The position numbers and the translations under genes were made by a program. The notes beneath the pieces are model-generated. The model worked only from the letters and a program-made list of their open reading frames with translations, made no database searches and was not told where the DNA came from. This document shows, in pieces, positions 21,737 through 31,541 of a DNA stretch of 64,000 bases. Location of the stretch: NCBI GenBank assembly GCA_022925895.1, contig JAKSYS010000011.1, forward strand, positions 229,727 to 293,726, in the 5' to 3' direction. Positions within the stretch are counted from its first letter, which is position 1. Each line of letters begins with the position of its first letter. This DNA comes from Fragilaria crotonensis (taxonomy: Eukaryota; Bacillariophyta; Fragilariophyceae; Fragilariales; Fragilariaceae).

Positions 21737-22450
21737 CTACTGTAATCGAGGTGTCGTAAGTCGTGATGTCATGAGGTCTTGCTGTCTTGATAAATCGTTG
21801 TCAATCCACACTCCAAATGCTTTCAAATCGACAGCCATGGCCCGAGGAATCGTGACAAATGTTGGACATGTACGAGACTTCATGCCAGCGATCAACTTCT
21901 GCTGATGATGGCTGCAATTGCCCCATGACACTCGTGAGCGTGTCATGGAACTTCTCATTGCAGAGCTTGAAGAAGGCTTGCTCCATCACTTGATCAAGTT
22001 GGTGTGCTCCACACCAGATTTGGAAGATGCATGGACTTTTAATAAAATCTGTCATGGTTGATGCACCATCTGTTGCAATTCCAATCAGCTTGTGCCCCCA
22101 ATTTGCAACTATGTCCAGCAGCATAACTCACTGGCTGGTGTGTTGCTATTGCATTGGAATAGCCCATGAGTGACAATTTTGAAGGTTGCCTTTATAGAAG
22201 AAGAAGCTTTCTATCCAGGTGCCAAGGTACGATAGACTCTTGAACTCCTCTCGAGGTACTGAAGATTGACGATTGCACACACGATGCAACAAAGCTGTCC
22301 ATGTGAACTGTCACAATAGACTAGTATCATGCAAACAATGAGACCAATAAGAAGCAAATGACCTATCATTCTCAAAATGGGTAAATCTGATCTTCCATTT
22401 GTGGTGGGGCCATTGAAACATGCAAAAGCGGTTCATATTACCAGTGCAAT
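21737..22450 (-). pseudogene. hAT-like transposase relic
   Basis: The minus-strand frame 21801-22124 reads WGHKLIGIATDGASTMT, then IFQIWCGAHQLDQVMEQAF, and a later frame reads GQLQPSS and RWHEVSYM. This is the RNase-H-like core of the hAT/BED-type transposases common in stramenopiles (W-HKLIG-STDGA--MT ... CG-HQLD). Further upstream (22320-22440) a frame reads FQWPHHKWKIRFTHFENDR. No full-length frame exists. Confidence 0.7.
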
Positions 22451-23742
22451 TGAATGTCATCACGGATTGTGGAGTCTTCTTGTGAAGACAATGCTTCTGA
22501 ATGGAACGTTGACTGCGGTCGTGACTGTCGTTTCAACCAATAAGCAATAAGCGTTCTGCAACCTACATGATCACGGCCATGATTTATACCCTTCTTGGTG
22601 GGAATTGCCACAAGATTGCTACCATGAATTCAAGGTCAGCACTGAAGGCTGGTCATGTTGAAGCCACTTCTTCCCACGAGGACAATTATCTTGTGACTGA
22701 ATCCGCAACAAATGATTGTGGGATTGTGCTTGAGGGCAAGAGCATGCGTGAAAGGCTTGACTTTTCATCCTCTGATGCTGACGCGACGGAGAGGTGTTTA
22801 TGCCCAAGGCAATTGACAGTAGTCATCAAGCACCACCAGGAGCAAACAAAGAACAAGTACAGCAGTGTCATCATGTGGAGCTTGACACCGGTTATTTGTC
22901 ACCCATCATGATGGAAGGATTGAATGGAGGAGGAGCCGCGGCAGCTTTGAGCTTCCTCTTAATGGAAGTGTCTCAGCATACCGTCAAGGGAGTGTTCAGA
23001 CTGTTATTGGAGATACATTGGTCCCACCAGCCAGGAACAGGAGGGGCACAAACAAGATATCGGCTGCTTTAAGATTTTCTACTCATGTTTCCTTCCAAAC
23101 AGTTGCATAACATGATGCACCAGTAGACAAATACTTTAGTGGTTAAGCTACAATAAGCATTGACAAACACCAGTGAGTTGTTGAACTTCTTCGGGAGCAG
23201 CATTGCTTGTCAACAAAAGTTTGGGTCACTACTGACTACCGGTAGCTGTCTACTGTAGTGTCTACCGGTAGATCAATGAGTGCATGTACAGGCATACGAG
23301 TAGACTCTCTAGCTACTAGCTAGCTAGTAGTAGAGTACTAGTAGTACTCGTTCACAGTGCACAACTACTCAGATGACGTGGACTCTTGTTGGATGTGTCA
23401 TCCTCACAAATGAGAACCTTCGGACGCGCGGTGTTCGGTTGAGTCCTTTTTTGGAATCACGTTGTAGTCTTCGAGTATGTATACAGAAAAGTAGTACTTT
23501 CAAGTATTCATATATTGATATATAGTTGCCTAGTGAATTATGACGCAATGATCTTTGTTTTGTGATGAGTGATAAGAGAGGTTCGAAATTGCACTCCTAT
23601 GACGGTCCGAGTATAGTATCGTACTCGAGGACTCTGAAATATGCATATGCATACAGAGTACAGAGTACAGAATATATCTCAGTGTACGTGAGTTACATAG
23701 ATATGTATCGTGTGAATTGCAGTCGCATAATCCACAGCACCC
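22451..23742. other. Intergenic, no gene recognised
   Basis: Frames at 22567-22911 and 22794-23072 (plus) show no known motif. At 23300-23350 there is a dense run of ctagctagtag/gtactagtac palindromic words. The part nearest 23742 probably holds the promoter of the Arb2-domain gene. Confidence 0.4.
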
Positions 23743-25512
23743 ATGGAAAGTCCAACGACTCTCATCGGTGGTTCAAGTCGTAGTGGTGGTCAGTCGATTT
23801 CAATTCCTGTTTCAGTTTCTGCGTCTGATAACAACAATACCAATCTACAACAGTCAGGACAAGTGAGAGTTCGATCGCGAAGGCCGTTTTGGAATGGTTT
23901 GAGAACAAACTCTGATAGGAGCAGTAAGAGTAACAGCAGTCTCAGTCGAAACGAGGAGACAAAAAATACCAAGACAGGAGGCCGTAGTTGGAGATCATTT
24001 ATAAAACGAGATAGCGCCGTCTCGTCGAGCAGTCGCAGTTCTCGTTCCAGTACGGCAAGCGTCAAGTCTATGGGAAACACACCCGTGTCGTGCATGGATG
24101 CTACCGACGAAGAGTCGAAACCGAACGCTTTGGTGTCAGTGGCAGTCACTAACGCGGAGGAACCACCGTCCGTTCCCCGATCAAACGGTAATGGACCGAT
24201 CCAATTTGTATTGTCCGTTGCCTCCAAAATCGGAGAGGCCATTGAACGTTTGTTGTTGGTAGATGAGACAACATCCGAACCCGTCATTCGAGATCGCGCT
24301 ATTCCTGGCGGTGTCATGTTGGAGGGATGTCAAACGAAAGACGAACATTTTCAACGCCACGATTCTGTCATTGATGCCATCCAGGAACTCAAGGGAGAGC
24401 ATGGGTTGAGAGCCGTGGGATTTGAAATGAGATTTGTGCCATGTGAGGAACATGCTAATACTATTACGACTGCTCCGCAAGCCGACATGTGGCGTAAACA
24501 AAGTCAACTCCATCATCGTAAATCCTGGGACGAAACAACTAATGTCAATGATGATACCCCAGAACATGACGAATCATCAGTGTCAGACGTCGAATCTCCA
24601 TTGGCTGGAGGCAATCAATTCACCAATTCGTTGGCATCAACAACAACGTGGTGCGATCGTTGCGTAACGCGATTGTTCTACAACGGCACTCCGGTGGACG
24701 AAACGAATCGACGCCGGTACGTTTCCGATGGGAAAATGTACGATGAAATCAGTCGCTTGTGTATGGAGCACGCTCAAGACGTGATGATCTCGGAAGGCAA
24801 TTTGGAGTGGAAATCCATTGAAATGGACATTCAAGTTCTAGCGTCAAAATCTATGGATTGGTCCAGACCGACACTGTTATTTGTAACAGGCAGAGGGAAG
24901 GTGAGAGCTGGAATTTTTTCTCGAAAGCATATCCTTACTACGGGGATGGAGCCAAGCACGGCAATCGCCACTGTCAGAGAGGCGAAAAGTCGTAATATGA
25001 ACATCATTATGCTCGATCCAAATTGTCGCGGGGAGCGACAAGCTTACACGGTTGTTGAACGAAGCATGAGTCACGTATTTAGCCATTTGAAACATAATTG
25101 CAATGAAAACAACAATGCCGACATCAAGCAAGGCGCAATCTTTTTCCAAGTCCACTCTGCGTCTGGTGCTCACGTGGTGTGCAGTCTCATGGACAATTGC
25201 GACTCCTATTTACCTCACGTTCGAGCCATTGCATTTACCGATTCAACACACAACATTCAATGGACAAGAAAGGAGCAACATCGTGCTCTCTATATCTTGC
25301 TCGAGTCCTCGTCAGCAGTCTACTTTCGGTCGTCGAAAGGTGATGCGGCCCATCCCGCAGGATTAGAAGTAAGCAACCACGACGCAGAATGGGTGCGTCG
25401 GTTTGGAAAGATTCGCACTGTTTGGGCTGGAACCACGGAGCATTCGCTCAGTGACTGGTGTGCGCGACACCATATTTGGAGCCACTTTGATATGCATCTA
25501 ACACGCGACTGA
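23743..25512 (+). CDS. Arb2-domain (FAM172-type) protein
   Basis: 589 residues from ATG 23743. Residues 1-140 are Ser-rich and basic (SSSRSSRSSTASVK), probably disordered. The C-terminal ~215 residues match the Arb2 fold of fission yeast Arb2 and animal FAM172A/ARB2A: RPTLLFVTGRGKVRAGIFSR, IATVREAKSRNMNIIMLDPN, AIFFQVHSASGAHVVCSL, VRAIAFTDSTHN, then a tail WAGTTEHSLSDW that parallels AGT--HE-TSW. This is an alpha/beta-hydrolase-like fold; the nucleophile-elbow position is HSASGAH (about residue 470). In other organisms Arb2 proteins act with Argonaute or in splicing and chromatin silencing; that role here is inference. No intron is visible. Confidence 0.8.
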   Translation: MESPTTLIGGSSRSGGQSISIPVSVSASDNNNTNLQQSGQVRVRSRRPFWNGLRTNSDRSSKSNSSLSRNEETKNTKTGGRSWRSFIKRDSAVSSSSRSSRSSTASVKSMGNTPVSCMDATDEESKPNALVSVAVTNAEEPPSVPRSNGNGPIQFVLSVASKIGEAIERLLLVDETTSEPVIRDRAIPGGVMLEGCQTKDEHFQRHDSVIDAIQELKGEHGLRAVGFEMRFVPCEEHANTITTAPQADMWRKQSQLHHRKSWDETTNVNDDTPEHDESSVSDVESPLAGGNQFTNSLASTTTWCDRCVTRLFYNGTPVDETNRRRYVSDGKMYDEISRLCMEHAQDVMISEGNLEWKSIEMDIQVLASKSMDWSRPTLLFVTGRGKVRAGIFSRKHILTTGMEPSTAIATVREAKSRNMNIIMLDPNCRGERQAYTVVERSMSHVFSHLKHNCNENNNADIKQGAIFFQVHSASGAHVVCSLMDNCDSYLPHVRAIAFTDSTHNIQWTRKEQHRALYILLESSSAVYFRSSKGDAAHPAGLEVSNHDAEWVRRFGKIRTVWAGTTEHSLSDWCARHHIWSHFDMHLTRD

Positions 25513-25740
25513 ATGAACAAATGAATGCAATTGGGACATGATTGTGTAAGACTCATGTGAGCGCGTGCACACACGCAGGTACGTATCTTACCTTTGGCTG
25601 CAATTGAAATTCCATCTACTAGTCCACGGTAGTAGGTGTCGATCTCGCCTATGCAATTTACGCCGGCGTTGTCATCGTTTGTCTACTAGCTCTAGGCATC
25701 GTCAAGTTCTCAAATCGCTGAGAATAAACCTAGGGGCTTT

Positions 25741-25820
25741 TTTTGGGTATAGGATGGCACTCTACCAGTCAATATACTTTTTTTGGGTATAGGATGGTAC
25801 TCTACCAGTCAATATACGGC
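25741..25820. repeat. 40-bp tandem duplication with T tract
   Basis: Two head-to-tail copies of a 40-base unit, ttttgggtataggatgg plus tactctaccagtcaatata, differing at one or two bases. It lies in the 3' flank of the Arb2-domain gene. The rest of 25513-26285 shows no gene. Confidence 0.85.
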
Positions 25821-26285
25821 ATCCTGGAATACTCGTTAGTATTAACGGAAGTGTATGTATGAACATGAAAAATACACGCACAGACACCAGTAGCATGACG
25901 AAATCACCCGAACCTCACGTTCTTCGGAAATTTATTACTGGGTGGACAATCAGCTGAGAGGTGAGCGAAGAAGAGAGAAGTATGCATTACTACATACTGC
26001 AAGGTCCAGGGTACTGGAGTACTGCACGTGTGCAATTACAGGATGAAACATCAGTCCTGTTTCCTGTTGGCCTCGCTGAAAGACATACGGGCTGGTCCAA
26101 TTTGAGATTTGATCCAAACCCAGCAGATGCCATCGCTGTATTGCTTCACCTGGTAGTCCACCAACAAAGTTATTCTTTAACACAGCTGCGCTCGACTTGT
26201 TAATCCCATTGCGCGAACGAGAGAACACTATTCGGTACTACAGTGATACAACAACAACAAACCACGACGAGGCAATCCATTGTGC

Positions 26286-27140
26286 ATGGCGTTCAAGGTA
26301 GCTGCGGCGTCTAATGCTGCCCTCGTGCTCCTTCTTCTGTTGCAACTCTGCTCCGGATCCACATTAAATCATGTATCATCCAGGAAACTGCCCTACAGAG
26401 GGAAAGTGATACAAGACGGCGAATCGAACGAGGAAATTTATCGCCAATACCAAGACAAGCTTCAAGAATACAGAGAAATGGCATTTTCCACCAAATCCGA
26501 TTGGAATGTTCTCAAACGAACCAAAGACGGCATCGAAATAGCAACATTTTCACCTGGAGATGACAAAGACTGTCCCTATATCCGCATGAGAGCTACCATG
26601 CCAACGTCGGCATCGAGTCTATACAACTTTATGAGCTTTGCCAATTGGAAGATCTTCATGCCAATCATCAATCCGTTTTATCATGGAATTAAAGTTGAAA
26701 ATGAATTCATGGTGCAAGGCAAGAAGCTAATTTTGGCTCGCAAACGATCCACTAGTATCCTTGGCTTTGGAAGACGGGATTTCTCCTTATTAGCAGTCAT
26801 CTCCGATGCTGGCTCCAGAGACGATGAGACCTTGGTATCGGGGACAATCTCTGTCATTGCACCCCAACTGATTCCTCGGTATCCGGGATTTACGCGTGCC
26901 TTTCAGGATATGGTTTGTTTTTATAAACCGGTGGGTCGCCACTCCGATGGCACCCACCAGACAGAGCTGACCATCATGTTACGAACGGATCTCAATGATT
27001 CAACGCAGGACGGAGCAGGTGGGGCCGTTCCCATGTGGTTAGTTGTTAAGACGCTCGGAATCGCTGGATCGAAAGCAATGCAAGGTCTTCGTAAGGTAGT
27101 TCGACGACATGCTACGCATCTCGTCCCTGCCTTGTGGTGA
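26286..27140 (+). CDS. Secreted or lumenal START-like lipid-binding protein
   Basis: 284 residues from ATG 26286 (MAFKVAAASN). The first ~25 residues form a signal peptide (ALVLLLLLQLCSGS). From residue ~75 the sequence follows a START/Bet v1-like fold: WNVLKRTKDGIEIATFSPGD, then ASSLYNFMSFANWKIFMPII, then RRDFSLLAVISDAG, then the C-terminal helix WLVVKTLGIAGSKAMQGLRK. START domains carry single lipids in a deep pocket; ligand unknown. A START-type fold with a signal peptide places it in the endomembrane system, a plastid-targeting route or outside. No ASAFAP-type plastid motif is seen after the signal. Confidence 0.7.
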   Translation: MAFKVAAASNAALVLLLLLQLCSGSTLNHVSSRKLPYRGKVIQDGESNEEIYRQYQDKLQEYREMAFSTKSDWNVLKRTKDGIEIATFSPGDDKDCPYIRMRATMPTSASSLYNFMSFANWKIFMPIINPFYHGIKVENEFMVQGKKLILARKRSTSILGFGRRDFSLLAVISDAGSRDDETLVSGTISVIAPQLIPRYPGFTRAFQDMVCFYKPVGRHSDGTHQTELTIMLRTDLNDSTQDGAGGAVPMWLVVKTLGIAGSKAMQGLRKVVRRHATHLVPALW

Positions 27141-27693
27141 TATAATCGAATCTTTGTCCTGGTACTAGTAACTGGTAGTACAGTGCTGCAATAGGTTGGA
27201 GTACGCACGCGTACGTACATGGTACCGTTGCTCTGAGGTCGTACGGTTAAGGTGGTATGTGGTACGTATCTGCTCTGCTGATCAAGCTACCGGTAGAGAG
27301 GTAGTATCATAGTACTGGTACCATGTACCATGGAGTTCCACGCGACGTTCTATGACGTTAACTCGAGTACTACTCTACTACTAGTATCATAGATGACCTA
27401 ATGATCCGTATCGAGAAAGTTCCGGTAAATCAGAACTGTAGCTTGTTCTTTCGAATTCGAAACCGTCTTTTGCCAGACCTTCCAGACGACCGTACTCCAG
27501 TACAGTACAACAAATTTCTCTCGACTTCTTCCGGTACAGTACAAGTACCTGCTGTGGTACGACCTGATATAACATCACTAACACACCCACATACAAGCTT
27601 GACGCTGAATACACACTGCCGGTAGTACTGTAACGAGCTACTAGTAGTAGCACAAATTGGATTTGGCGACTTCAGCACCTGGCGCAATGCGGA
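27141..27693. other. Intergenic, GTAC-rich, no gene
   Basis: No plausible coding frame. The stretch is crowded with palindromic words (gtac, ggtacc, actagt), most densely at 27160-27400. Confidence 0.5.
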
Positions 27694-27701
27694 GTGCTAA
27701 T

Positions 27702-28022
27702 CAGAGACGGGAATTTCAAACCCAGCCCACCCAAACCCACGGCCCACCCAAACCCATTGGGTTAAGGGTGGGTTTTGGGTGAGCTCAGGATTTCATGGGT
27801 GGGTCTGGGTGGGCCGGCAAATCATAGCAAAAAATGACAGTAGATGTTTGCTACCGGTAGTAGTAGAACCATGTACTCCAGTACTGGCAACTGGGTTTGG
27901 GTGGGTTTGGGTAGGTCTTGGTAGATCGTATGGGTTCTGGGTGGGTTTGGGCTGGTACTTCCGTGAGCGTAGCTTTACGTGGGTACCCATGGGTTTGATG
28001 TCTTCAGAAATTCCCGTCTCTG
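27702..28022. mobile_element. hAT-type MITE with G-rich arms
   Basis: A 321-bp element bounded by perfect 16-bp terminal inverted repeats: CAGAGACGGGAATTTC at 27702-27717 and its exact reverse complement at 28007-28022. It is flanked by an 8-bp target duplication, GTGCTAAT, at 27694-27701 and 28023-28030. An 8-bp duplication and a CAGAG-type end are hallmarks of the hAT superfamily. Inside are long inverted arms made of CCCACCCAAACCC words on the left and GGGTTTGGGTGGG words on the right, so each strand has several G-tract clusters able to form quadruplexes. No coding capacity. The intact ends suggest a fairly recent insertion. Confidence 0.9.
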
Positions 28023-28030
28023 GTGCTAAT

Positions 28031-28595
28031 CCCCTTGGTTGACTTAAACAAAACAGGTTGTGACACGGATGGATCAGTGATATCGTAAGTGAAAAACAAG
28101 ATCAATTTAAATTTGTTATCGGGCAAGAATAAAAATAGTCTTTCATAGAGTGAGTAAGAACAGGGGAATCTTGATAGGGGCAAAAGAATCTTCACATCAT
28201 TACTCCAGTATGCTCAAGTATACCGTTAGATTAGCGCCCCTGGAGTGGCAGTGCGTGTAAGAACGCCTCATAAAACTTCGACAAGAAGTGAGCGTTCGAG
28301 CATTGAAACAGCCTACAAGCGTTGCCAATGTGGTGTGCATTGGACTAAGCCTATCAAGGACATTACTACGGGGGTGGCCGGTTGACTGTATCGCAACTGA
28401 TTTCGAATAAAGTCCTTGATTTCCACAGGACGATCTAGCCCAAATAGATATAGTCGGGGTTGACTTCTGAGTCACTGCTGATAATTCAATACACAATTCT
28501 CCGGAGAGAACGTATTGCTCCTTGAATCTTCGTCTGACTCCATTTCGTCATAGTCAACTGACACTGCTGAGGTTTCGCATTAACGACGTGCGGAC
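28031..28595. other. 5' flank of the GARP/MYB-like gene
   Basis: No gene recognised. A 5' leader and promoter for the gene starting at 28596 are expected here; no specific element could be assigned. Confidence 0.35.
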
Positions 28596-30008
28596 ATGTC
28601 CTCGGAGCCACAAGAACAACCTTGGACTCCCGAACAGCACAGAAGTTTTGCAATGGCAATCTTTGAGGCAGGAATGCGAAACTCGTCACCAGCCGTTATA
28701 CTTCAAAATATGCCCAGCGTTGATCCAAGTATTATAACAAACGAGAGAGTCAAAAGCCACTTGCAGAAGTATAGGGCTAATAAGGAGAGAAATAAGGAAG
28801 AGTTCTTGGATGCCTATGATAATTGGATGCATCAAGTCAAGAGACTAACCAGCGATTTGCATAGACCACCAAACAGTGTCTTCACTGCCGATGATTGGCG
28901 AGCGCACAATCCCGACGTCGTGTTCCGACTGCGGGAGCTTATGAATCCTGAAAATCAGGGGCTTGGGGAAATGGCAGCCTTCCTGTCCTTTTCTGTCATG
29001 ATGCATGAAAAGTTGAGAAACAGATCTTCACCAGGCTTATCTTGGGATACAAGGTATCGCAACTCGGCGAACCAACCGAGGGACCAGTCCATTTCGAGGT
29101 TCCTGAAATATGAGTCTGTTAGCTACCCGCAACTGACGGTGGACGAAAAGTCGTCACCCCTAGGTCAGGGCTTAGAACATGCTGTGAAGCTGCTTTTAAT
29201 TATAAAATCTCACGTCGTGAATCAACGCCAATCACAGCTCCGGCTACCCATGATCACCGGTGGTGAGCAGAACAGTCGCGAAGTAAGAGGGGTTCACCGA
29301 TCCTCTGCCTCGAGGCCCCCACCTAGGTCCGAATCCTTCAGGAACGTGGGCAATCTCGATTCTCACTCGGACACCAGCATGTCGCCGCAAACAACGCAAA
29401 TGTTGGAAACAGTGGCAAATGCGGCTGCTGCGATGCCCGCTATGCACATTCCTCCCAATGAGGATCGCGGGCACCTTGATACCCACGAATACTACCAACA
29501 ATATCCCAGTCGAAAACGATTCAGGGAAGTTTTGTCCGTTTATGATGTGCATGATGAGTCGCCGCCCGCCCAATACGTCGCGGAGCCTAGGCTACACCAT
29601 TCCGTACTCATGGATCGACATGGGGGCGGCAGTCGCAATGCGTATTATTCCATGAGCGGTACGGAGCGGTATACTGGTCCATACGTTGCCGTTAACGCCA
29701 ATCCGGTAAATGGGTATGTTGACGGATACGGCAGAAGCCGAGTGTACTCGGAAGATTGGTCCCCTGACACGGTTCGAAGGGATAACCTTGTTCACGATGA
29801 GCAGAGTTCTATCCCGTTGCATCGTCACGACGCAGCGATACACTGGCGGCCTCGCGATCGGCAAGCCATCCGCGAAGGCGAGCATTCGTTACAACACGAA
29901 GATGCCGCGATCCATCAAGGGCTTGCCAACACTTATCAGAGGGATGGATCACGAACTTCCCACAGATTACCCGATACCACTGATCACTGGGATCCTCCAC
30001 GCAATTGA
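28596..30008 (+). CDS. GARP/MYB-like (SHLQKY) regulator, copy 1
   Basis: 470 residues from ATG 28596. Residues ~8-62 form a single MYB-like helix-turn-helix of the GARP/SHAQKYF type: PWTPEQHRSFAMAIFEAGM, then RVKSHLQKYRANKERN. Two further blocks are shared with the second copy near 57 kb but belong to no domain I know: residues ~65-135 (FLDAYDNWMHQVKRLTSDL ... VFRLRELMNPEN ... GEMAAFLSF) and ~165-205 (YESVSYPQL ... LLLIIKSHVVNQRQSQLRLP). A third shared block, YYQQYPSRKRFRE, lies near residue 305. The rest is Arg/His/Ser-rich. Likely a sequence-specific DNA-binding protein in the nucleus. Its DNA-binding domain sits almost at the N-terminus, whereas the paralogue has ~145 residues before it. 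Confidence 0.8.
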   Translation: MSSEPQEQPWTPEQHRSFAMAIFEAGMRNSSPAVILQNMPSVDPSIITNERVKSHLQKYRANKERNKEEFLDAYDNWMHQVKRLTSDLHRPPNSVFTADDWRAHNPDVVFRLRELMNPENQGLGEMAAFLSFSVMMHEKLRNRSSPGLSWDTRYRNSANQPRDQSISRFLKYESVSYPQLTVDEKSSPLGQGLEHAVKLLLIIKSHVVNQRQSQLRLPMITGGEQNSREVRGVHRSSASRPPPRSESFRNVGNLDSHSDTSMSPQTTQMLETVANAAAAMPAMHIPPNEDRGHLDTHEYYQQYPSRKRFREVLSVYDVHDESPPAQYVAEPRLHHSVLMDRHGGGSRNAYYSMSGTERYTGPYVAVNANPVNGYVDGYGRSRVYSEDWSPDTVRRDNLVHDEQSSIPLHRHDAAIHWRPRDRQAIREGEHSLQHEDAAIHQGLANTYQRDGSRTSHRLPDTTDHWDPPRN

Positions 30009-30240
30009 GTGGATATTCATCAACTTTCCCTGTGTAGTCTTCATTGCCAATGTTCTCAATCGTGAAAACCGTTTGTCTTGCGATAGCATTTTCCTCGCCG
30101 CCATGCAGTTGCTTAATTCATTCGTAACTGTTCCAGGATGACGGGGTCAACGAAGTGTTGGATAGAATAGGACTATTTTACTAGGAAGCCACTTTGAGGT
30201 TGCTTGCAATAGAATCACGGATGCACAGGCCATGAAACGT

Positions 30241-31440
30241 AGGGCCTTGGAAAGATGCCAGCAAATCAGTCTGTTTCTGCCATGACGCGAAATAAGCTGC
30301 AGAACAGATCACCACCGGTGAATCTTGTCGAAAAAGGAATCGAGCTTGAATGCAACGCGGCATGTCGACCGAGGGACTAGTCCACGTCGAGGTTTCTCAA
30401 TTCCGAGCCTGTTATCTACCTCGCATCTGTCGGGAGGGGAGCAGTCCTGAGTTAAGCTTCTTTCCATTACTGATTTTCGCCAGCAGTGAACAGAACAATC
30501 GCGGAGTAGCATAGCTTCTCCAATCCTCTGCCTCAAGGCCCAGCCTAGGTCCTATGCCTTCAAGTAAATAGACTTTTTCGATTCTCTCTCGGACACAAGC
30601 ATGTCGCCGCCAACAACGCCAACGTTGGAGGCACTGGCAGTATCAGATGCGGATGCTGCAAGACCCATTTTACGCATTACAAATACATTTGCGGCCACTC
30701 GATCGGCAAGCCATCAGCGCTGCGCTTCTTGCAACAAGAAACACGAAGATCTATCAAGGGGTTGCCGATATCAGCGTGGCGGATCACCAGTCTCCCAGTG
30801 TGGCCTCACAACTAAAACAAAACGAATGCAGCTAAGTTATATCATAACTTCAACAACGAAAACCGCATATTCTCAAAAGCCTGCACCATGAAGTGCTCGC
30901 AGATCTGGGCGGGGTTCTGTTCTTACGTTGCCGTTACCGCCAATCAAGCAAATTGGCATCATGTATACGGAATCGACAGAGACCGACTGCATTCGGAAGA
31001 TTGATCAACATTCGGAAGATTGATCACCTGACTGTGACCAATGCAGGGATAAGAATGGGGGCGGCTTCGTGATCAGCAAGCCATCCTCTAGGCAAACAGT
31101 CCTTGCTAAACGAAGGTACGGCGATCAAGGGCTTGCCAACACGTACGCGAGGGATGGATCAGTGCAAGTCTCCGACAGGTTATGGGATACCAGTGACACT
31201 GCGATCCATCACGCAACTGAAGCTATATTGGTCAAGGTGTTCCGTGTAACTGTGTAGTCCGTTATACCAATGTTCTTAATAATGTAAACCCACTTTATCT
31301 TGAGAATGTCGTTTCCCTCGTTGGCATGCAGTGGCTTAATTCGTGAATGCGAGGGGTTCAACAAGGTGTTTGATCCCCTATGACAAATGCACGAGGAAAC
31401 CACATCTTTTGTTGTAGGTTGCTGATAATAGGAATAAGCC
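30241..31440 (+). pseudogene. 5'-truncated decayed tandem duplicate of the GARP/MYB-like gene
   Basis: Collinear with the neighbour's middle and 3' part. 30241 onward matches 28961 onward (ttctgNcatgaNgc, agaacagatcNtcacc, accgagggac-agtcc). 30590-30640 matches 29375-29420 (acaNcagcatgtcgccg, acaacgc). 31118-31170 matches 29915-29960 (gatcaagggcttgccaacac, agggatggatca). The 3' flank is duplicated as well (atgcagtNgcttaattcNt). It begins inside the coding sequence, so it lacks the MYB-like domain, and it is riddled with stops and indels. Not functional as the same protein. Confidence 0.85.
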
Positions 31441-31541
31441 GCAGACACAGGACCTAGATGAACTATTCAGTGCAATAGCTGCCACCAACCCTGAGAGACG
31501 AGTCCAAGGTACTTCTACAAAAGAAGAATGCATTCAGCAAC

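Noticed and set aside
27694-28030. Telomere-like repeat (TTGGGT words)
   Set aside because: The G-rich words are irregular and bounded by transposon ends, so an interstitial telomere is not supported.
27779-28042. 87-codon plus frame rich in Trp/Val/Gly
   Set aside because: Translation of the G-rich arm of the hAT MITE; no gene.
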